Source of the DNA: Planctomycetaceae bacterium
GTDB taxonomy: Bacteria; Planctomycetota; Planctomycetia; Planctomycetales; Planctomycetaceae
Direction: 5' to 3'
Length of the DNA stretch: 9,454 bases
Assembly: GCA_020426125.1 (NCBI GenBank)
Contig: JAGQQQ010000815.1
Coordinates: forward strand, 1 to 9,454
The translations under genes and the position numbers were made by a program. Of this stretch, positions 5,892-9,454 are shown in pieces; position 1 is the stretch's first letter, and every line of letters starts with the position of its first letter. Under the pieces are notes generated by a model. That model saw only the letters and a program-made list of their open reading frames with translations, did no database searches and was not told the DNA's origin.

Positions 5892-8056
5892 CGCCGAGTC
5901 TCCGCTGCGAGAGTCCGTAGAGCGCGTTCCAAAGGACTCTTCGCTGGTTGAGTGGATGGGGATACAGGTTGGACGATGTCAAACTCTTCCGAGTCGGTTT
6001 CCTGGGAAGAGTTGGCAGTGACTTGCGAGGTGGGGGAGAGAGGTTGCCTGGCCGACAAGGCGGGTCCAGCCGTCTCAGGTTTTGAGGATCGGGGGGCAGG
6101 TGGGCGGGATTCCTGGGAGGATGCTGTCAAGGCAGGTTTGATGGCCGCGCCGACCGAGACCTCTTCCGTCGGAGAAACACGCACTTCACGAGCTTCTCCT
6201 AAGGCATGTTTGAGATCCGTCCTAAGACGACGCTCGTTGTCAACTGACTTCGCGCGAGCGGAAGCCGTGGATTGTGGATTGGAATCGGCGGGTCCTTTTG
6301 CCGCAAGGTCAAAATGCGGTCCGGACAGGGATTCGTGGGATTGATGAATCATGATTCGTCGATGCCCAACCAATGGGCCATGTACCGGCCAGCCGGCGGG
6401 GATGCGGACCTCCTCCTCGATCACGGGAAGAGATCGTCCGACGATTTCCTTGAGTGGATCGGATGGAGTGGACGTCTCAAGATCCGCGAGGATTCGATTC
6501 GTTTCTTCCCTGTGTGTTTCATGGGTTTGACGCCGCCGATCCCGTTGCGAAGAAACGATTGCTAATCCCAGGCAGATCAGGCAGAGAAAACCCACTCCCA
6601 ACGCGATTGAGATCGCCTGTGTTCCACTGGCAGCCTCAGTTTTCGGAGTGACACCCGTTGGCACTGGAACTCGGACCTCCGCATCGACTTGATCAATCAA
6701 TGCGCTCCATTGGTCTTCGGAAACGGGCGGAAAGTCTGCCGTCGTGGCATGGGAATCCGTGAATGCTGGAGTTGGCTCTGGTTCGGGGATTTCAACCCGT
6801 TCCGGTTCCCCAACCGAGGGGGCGGGATCGACATCTCGGGAATCTTGTTGATGACCGGGACCGGAAGTCAATGGCGTCGTCTTGGGTTGTTGTGTCAGCG
6901 GCGTTGCAGCGGGGGCTTTCTCGAACAACGCAATGGGAATGGAATCCGCCTCGAACGATCGGGAAGAGTGTTCGGAATGCGGAGTTGTCTCCCGAGTCAG
7001 CGCTTCGACCCGTGTGGGAACATCCAGAATCGGTTCAAGTCGCGAATCGGAACGTGAGGGAGTTGTTAATGCACTCGACACACCGGTTGATTCGATGGTC
7101 ACGCTACCGGGAGCCGTTGACAAGGGGGCGGTCAGCCTTGCGAATCGCTGTGGCGGGGGAACCGTCAGTTGGGTGGTTGCGCCGAGATCCTCGCTCTCCG
7201 GTTGAATCGGCAAGTCCGGGAAGTCTCCCATCTCGGATTCGGCCGGTGTCGGCTGGAAACGCCCAACGGGGCGTGCCTCATCGTCGGGAGCGAAGTTCGT
7301 TGACGCCTCAGGTCCACTGAGGGAACGAACGGACGGGAATCCCTGCGTCTTGGAGAGAGTGTCCTGATTCACGAGTCGCGAGTCGAAGAGAACGACACTT
7401 CCTGGAACGAGAGCGCGTGTGGGTCGAGGATTGCGAGGATCCATCACATGCGCGGTCCGCGCGACCTCAGGGGATTGCAGCAATCGAGCAGTCAACTCAT
7501 CGACCGTGGCAATTTCCGGTGACAAGGGAAGAACCACGGGCCGGTCCGTCAACCCCAGACAGCAGATCGGAATGACCGATGGTGTCTTCGCCGATTGGAT
7601 TTCACGGGTGTTGCCACTGATGATCACACGTTGAGGAGCCGGCGATGGTCGATCTCCAACCACGGCCACCAACACATCTCCAGCATGAACGGCAACGGCA
7701 TTCTCCGACTTCGAGGAATCGTAAAAGATCGTCCCGGCCGGCCGGCCATTTCGGATCACCTTGAATGTGCAGCGGCCGTCCCGATTCAGGCCCCCAATCC
7801 GGGCGATGAGTTCTGGAAGTAAGATCTGGCGATCGGCATGCTGGTAGACTCCCGGAGCGGAAATATCTCCTACGACAGCAAACAGATGCGACTGCGGAGT
7901 TTCCTTGGTCCGGTCCGCCCCTGGGGATAAGGCAGGTCGCGTGACTTGGCCGATGCCAGGCCCCGACTCGGTTTGAGCGGCCAGCGGACTGGCGTTAAGA
8001 AACAGGCCGAGTACAAGACTGGCGAGTCCAGAGAGCAGATGGAGTGTTGGTTTCAT
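5888..8056 (-). CDS. SLBB-domain single-pass membrane protein with long disordered linker and cytoplasmic tail
   Basis: This 722-residue protein starts with a signal peptide (hydrophobic 5-22, probable cleavage at LAA/Q, 25-28). Residues 58-132 form an SLBB-type beta-grasp module (VVGDISAPGVYQHADRQILL, GGLNRDG, then VHAGDVLVAVV), as in polysaccharide export proteins. A second, more divergent copy spans about 142-229 (RVIISGNTREI to ALVPGSVVLFDSRLV). Residues 235-475 are a low-complexity Pro/Ser/Thr/Glu-rich linker, probably disordered. A single membrane helix lies at 481-501, followed by the basic SSQRDRRRQ, so the N-terminal part is outside and the tail (503-722) is inside. The tail has one ordered-looking island, DPLKEIVGRSLPVIEEEVRI to HGPLVGHRRIMIHQSHE (533-575), and a charged C-terminal helix, SPLERALRTLAAETRR. 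It lacks the Wza export channel body, so a structural or anchoring role is likelier than export. It overlaps the actin-like gene by four bases. Confidence 0.8.
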   Translation of the reverse strand: MKPTLHLLSGLASLVLGLFLNASPLAAQTESGPGIGQVTRPALSPGADRTKETPQSHLFAVVGDISAPGVYQHADRQILLPELIARIGGLNRDGRCTFKVIRNGRPAGTIFYDSSKSENAVAVHAGDVLVAVVGDRPSPAPQRVIISGNTREIQSAKTPSVIPICCLGLTDRPVVLPLSPEIATVDELTARLLQSPEVARTAHVMDPRNPRPTRALVPGSVVLFDSRLVNQDTLSKTQGFPSVRSLSGPEASTNFAPDDEARPVGRFQPTPAESEMGDFPDLPIQPESEDLGATTQLTVPPPQRFARLTAPLSTAPGSVTIESTGVSSALTTPSRSDSRLEPILDVPTRVEALTRETTPHSEHSSRSFEADSIPIALFEKAPAATPLTQQPKTTPLTSGPGHQQDSRDVDPAPSVGEPERVEIPEPEPTPAFTDSHATTADFPPVSEDQWSALIDQVDAEVRVPVPTGVTPKTEAASGTQAISIALGVGFLCLICLGLAIVSSQRDRRRQTHETHREETNRILADLETSTPSDPLKEIVGRSLPVIEEEVRIPAGWPVHGPLVGHRRIMIHQSHESLSGPHFDLAAKGPADSNPQSTASARAKSVDNERRLRTDLKHALGEAREVRVSPTEEVSVGAAIKPALTASSQESRPPAPRSSKPETAGPALSARQPLSPTSQVTANSSQETDSEEFDIVQPVSPSTQPAKSPLERALRTLAAETRR
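5900..5903 (-). promoter_or_regulatory. Ribosome binding site of the actin-like gene inside the SLBB gene
   Basis: GGAG on the minus strand lies eight bases before the ATG at 5891, within the last codons of the SLBB gene. It supports the overlapping ATGA start and translational coupling. Confidence 0.55.
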
Positions 8057-8089
8057 CGTTGCTGTCTTTCCGTTCGGTCAGCGCAGCCG

Positions 8090-8113
8090 CGTTGACGGAG
8101 TCCTCAGTCAACG
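8090..8113. promoter_or_regulatory. 24-bp near-perfect palindrome, candidate operator of the SLBB/actin-like genes
   Basis: CGTTGAC (8090-8096) and GTCAACG (8107-8113) are perfect inverted arms; inside them GAG (8098-8100) and CTC (8103-8105) also pair. The only mismatch is G8097 with A8106, around a two-base centre. The element sits 33 bases upstream of the SLBB start codon. No T tract follows on either strand, which argues against an intrinsic terminator. A dimeric regulator site or leader hairpin is the likeliest reading. Confidence 0.5.
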
Positions 8114-8159
8114 TGATCGGCAAAACCATTACGACAGCATCAGCGAAACTCAGATTTGA

Positions 8160-8210
8160 AGAAAAACGAGAGAAAAACTGGAGTCATATCCGAGTAGCCG
8201 GTCGCCGGAA
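8160..8210 (-). terminator. Possible weak terminator after obg
   Basis: On the minus strand, after the obg stop, a short GC hairpin (CCGG-CGA-CCGG, near 8198-8208) is followed about 20 bases later by two T5 tracts (TTTTTC at 8178-8172 and again at 8167-8161). The gap between hairpin and T tract is too long for a classic intrinsic terminator, so termination here is uncertain and read-through into the SLBB gene is possible. Confidence 0.25.
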
Positions 8211-8217
8211 TCTGCCG

Positions 8218-9270
8218 TTACGAGCCGTCAGGATCATCGCGCATTGTGTCCATCATTGGATCAAAGTTCGCCTCCCCGTCATTGAGGACCTGAAGGTTTT
8301 GCACAATCAGCCGCAGCAACTCGGGAATCTTTTCTCCCGTGACAGCGGAAACTCGCATCACAGGTTTGCCAGTCGCCTCGTGGAGTAGCTCCGCACACGC
8401 GGAAGCATCCGGCAATTCCGCTTTCGTGACAACGAGAATTTCGGGCCGAGCGGTCAATTCCGGATCATACAAGCGGAGTTCCTCCCGAATTTGCCGGTAG
8501 TTTTCAATCGGGTCTGTCTGGTCCATGGGGGAAGGTTCCACGAGATGGACAAACAGTCGTGTCCGCTGAACGTGCTTCAGAAACTCATGCCCCAGCCCCA
8601 CTCCGGCGTGCGCCCCTTCGATAAGCCCCGGGATATCCGCGAGCACGAAAGAATGTTCGTAGCCGATCCGGACCACTCCCAAATTCGGATACTTGGTCGT
8701 AAAGGGATAGTTGGCAATTTCTGGAGTCGCCCGAGTCACTCGGCTGAGCAACGTGCTTTTCCCGGCGTTCGGTTTTCCAATCAAACCGACATCGGCAATC
8801 AGCTTCAATTCCAGGAGAATCGTTCGTTTCTCGCCTGATTCCCCCTCCTCGAAATAGCGTGGGGCCTGTTCCGTCGCCGAGGCGAAGCGTTTGTTTCCCC
8901 GGCCCCCCTTGCCTCCTTTGCAGATGGTGATCCGCTGGCCATGTTCGAGCAGTTCCGTGATGATGAAATCGCCAATGGCATCTTTCACAATGGTCCCCGG
9001 CGGAACGACAATGTTAATCGTCTCCCCATTTCGTCCGGTTCTCAGGCTTCCCTCACCGGGGCGGCCATTGGTTGCGTTCCAGAAACGGTGACCGACCAGA
9101 TTGGTCAAACTGCCGAGGTTTTCGTCCGCCTGGATGATGACATCTCCCCCATCTCCGCCGTCTCCCCCGTCTGGTCCTCCGCGTGGAACGTGGGCTTCTC
9201 GGCGAAAGCTTGTGCAGCCGTTTCCCCCGTCACCCGCTTGACATACGATTTCAACTCGATCCGTAAACAT
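8218..9270 (-). CDS. obg: Obg family GTPase (ObgE/CgtA)
   Basis: Obg is a conserved, usually essential GTPase that binds the large ribosomal subunit and links ribosome assembly to growth and stress signalling. With the start at 9270 the protein has 350 residues. The glycine-rich Obg fold covers 1-158 (MFTDRVEIVCQAGDGGNGC; GGPDGGDGGDGG at 31-42; KGGKGGRGNKRF at 118-129). The G domain follows: G1 GKPNAGKS (165-172), switch I YPFTTKYPNLGVV (188-200), G3 DIPG (212-215), G4 TKAE (282-285) and G5 SAVTG (308-312). The G4 motif differs from the usual NKxD. The protein ends soon after the G domain, so the variable C-terminal OCT extension is absent. The frame stays open 60 codons further upstream (to 9450), but Obg proteins begin at this MFxDRV motif, and GAGG lies ten bases before this ATG. 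The usual rplU-rpmA neighbours are not in the window. Confidence 0.95.
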   Translation of the reverse strand: MFTDRVEIVCQAGDGGNGCTSFRREAHVPRGGPDGGDGGDGGDVIIQADENLGSLTNLVGHRFWNATNGRPGEGSLRTGRNGETINIVVPPGTIVKDAIGDFIITELLEHGQRITICKGGKGGRGNKRFASATEQAPRYFEEGESGEKRTILLELKLIADVGLIGKPNAGKSTLLSRVTRATPEIANYPFTTKYPNLGVVRIGYEHSFVLADIPGLIEGAHAGVGLGHEFLKHVQRTRLFVHLVEPSPMDQTDPIENYRQIREELRLYDPELTARPEILVVTKAELPDASACAELLHEATGKPVMRVSAVTGEKIPELLRLIVQNLQVLNDGEANFDPMMDTMRDDPDGS

Positions 9271-9362
9271 TTTCGGGAAACCTCGCGAGTACCTCTTTCG
9301 AACACCATGAGGATCATAACGAATCTCCATCCCAAGATTCATGGATAACAAGGAGTCCTGCA

Positions 9363-9448
9363 GAATCGAAATGACCGATTCTGATTTTGGGGTTCGATGA
9401 ATCGAAATCCGAGATTCGAAGCCCCAAGGACCAAACAGATTCGAAATC
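9363..9448. repeat. Cluster of TCGAAAT-type repeats upstream of obg
   Basis: TCGAAAT occurs at 9366-9372, 9402-9408 and 9441-9447, at spacings of 36 and 39 bases; the first two belong to the ten-base direct repeat GAATCGAAAT (9363-9372, 9399-9408). A further TTCGAA lies at 9415-9420. TTCGAT-GA-ATCGAA (9393-9406) is a perfect inverted repeat. All lie 93-178 bases upstream of the obg start, where a promoter or operator would be expected. No convincing -35/-10 pair was identified, and the window ends here, so the array may continue. Confidence 0.35.
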
Positions 9449-9454
9449 ACAAAC

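Noticed and set aside
6763..7320. 185-codon plus-strand open frame inside the SLBB gene, with others at 5952-6344 and 6689-7057
   Set aside because: They are antisense to the disordered linker and tail of a well-supported gene. The translations are Arg/Ser-rich without domains, as expected for shadow frames in GC-rich DNA.
5888..8056. SLBB protein as a Wza-type polysaccharide export lipoprotein
   Set aside because: There is no lipobox Cys after the signal peptide and no Poly_export N-terminal domain. A central membrane helix and a large cytoplasmic tail do not fit an outer-membrane channel.
9271..9450. 60-codon in-frame extension of obg to an ATG at 9450
   Set aside because: Obg proteins start at the MFxDRV motif found at 9270. 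The extension has no Obg similarity and covers the repeat-rich upstream region.

Overview
The window looks like chromosomal DNA of a member of the Planctomycetota. It carries a DUF1501 protein with a twin-arginine leader, a stand-alone secreted protein of a type I associate with planctomycetes, a divergent WD40 propeller protein and an Obg GTPase lacking a C-terminal extension. Shine-Dalgarno sequences are often weak. The genus cannot be fixed from the sequence.

Layout: the only plus-strand gene is a WD40 beta-propeller protein at 1-1392, probably cut at its 5' end by the window edge. It converges on five minus-strand genes. Read in their direction of transcription, these are obg (9270-8218), an SLBB-domain single-pass membrane protein (8056-5888), an MreB-like actin-fold protein (5891-4845), a DUF1501 protein (4442-2976) and a secreted hypothetical protein (2936-1929). 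There are three non-coding stretches of note: 1393-1928 between the convergent genes, 4443-4844 upstream of the DUF1501 gene, and 9271-9454 upstream of obg. No RNA gene, mobile element or CRISPR array was seen.

The most interesting part is the two-gene unit at 4845-8056. A secreted-start, single-pass protein has two SLBB-like modules, a long Pro/Ser/Thr-rich extracytoplasmic linker, one membrane helix and a roughly 220-residue cytoplasmic tail. It overlaps by four bases (ATGA) with a divergent actin-fold protein whose phosphate-binding and catalytic-region residues differ from canonical MreB. The arrangement suggests a cytoplasmic actin-like protein docked to an envelope-spanning partner, in the manner of PilM/PilN or MreB/MreC. 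A near-perfect 24-bp palindrome lies just upstream of the pair and may be its operator. This reading is inference from architecture.

The DUF1501 gene is followed after 37 bases by the secreted hypothetical gene, so the two are probably co-transcribed. Its leader holds a strong hairpin, and a second hairpin nearby shares the same loop sequence. The DUF1549/DUF1553 partner usually found beside DUF1501 genes is absent from the window.
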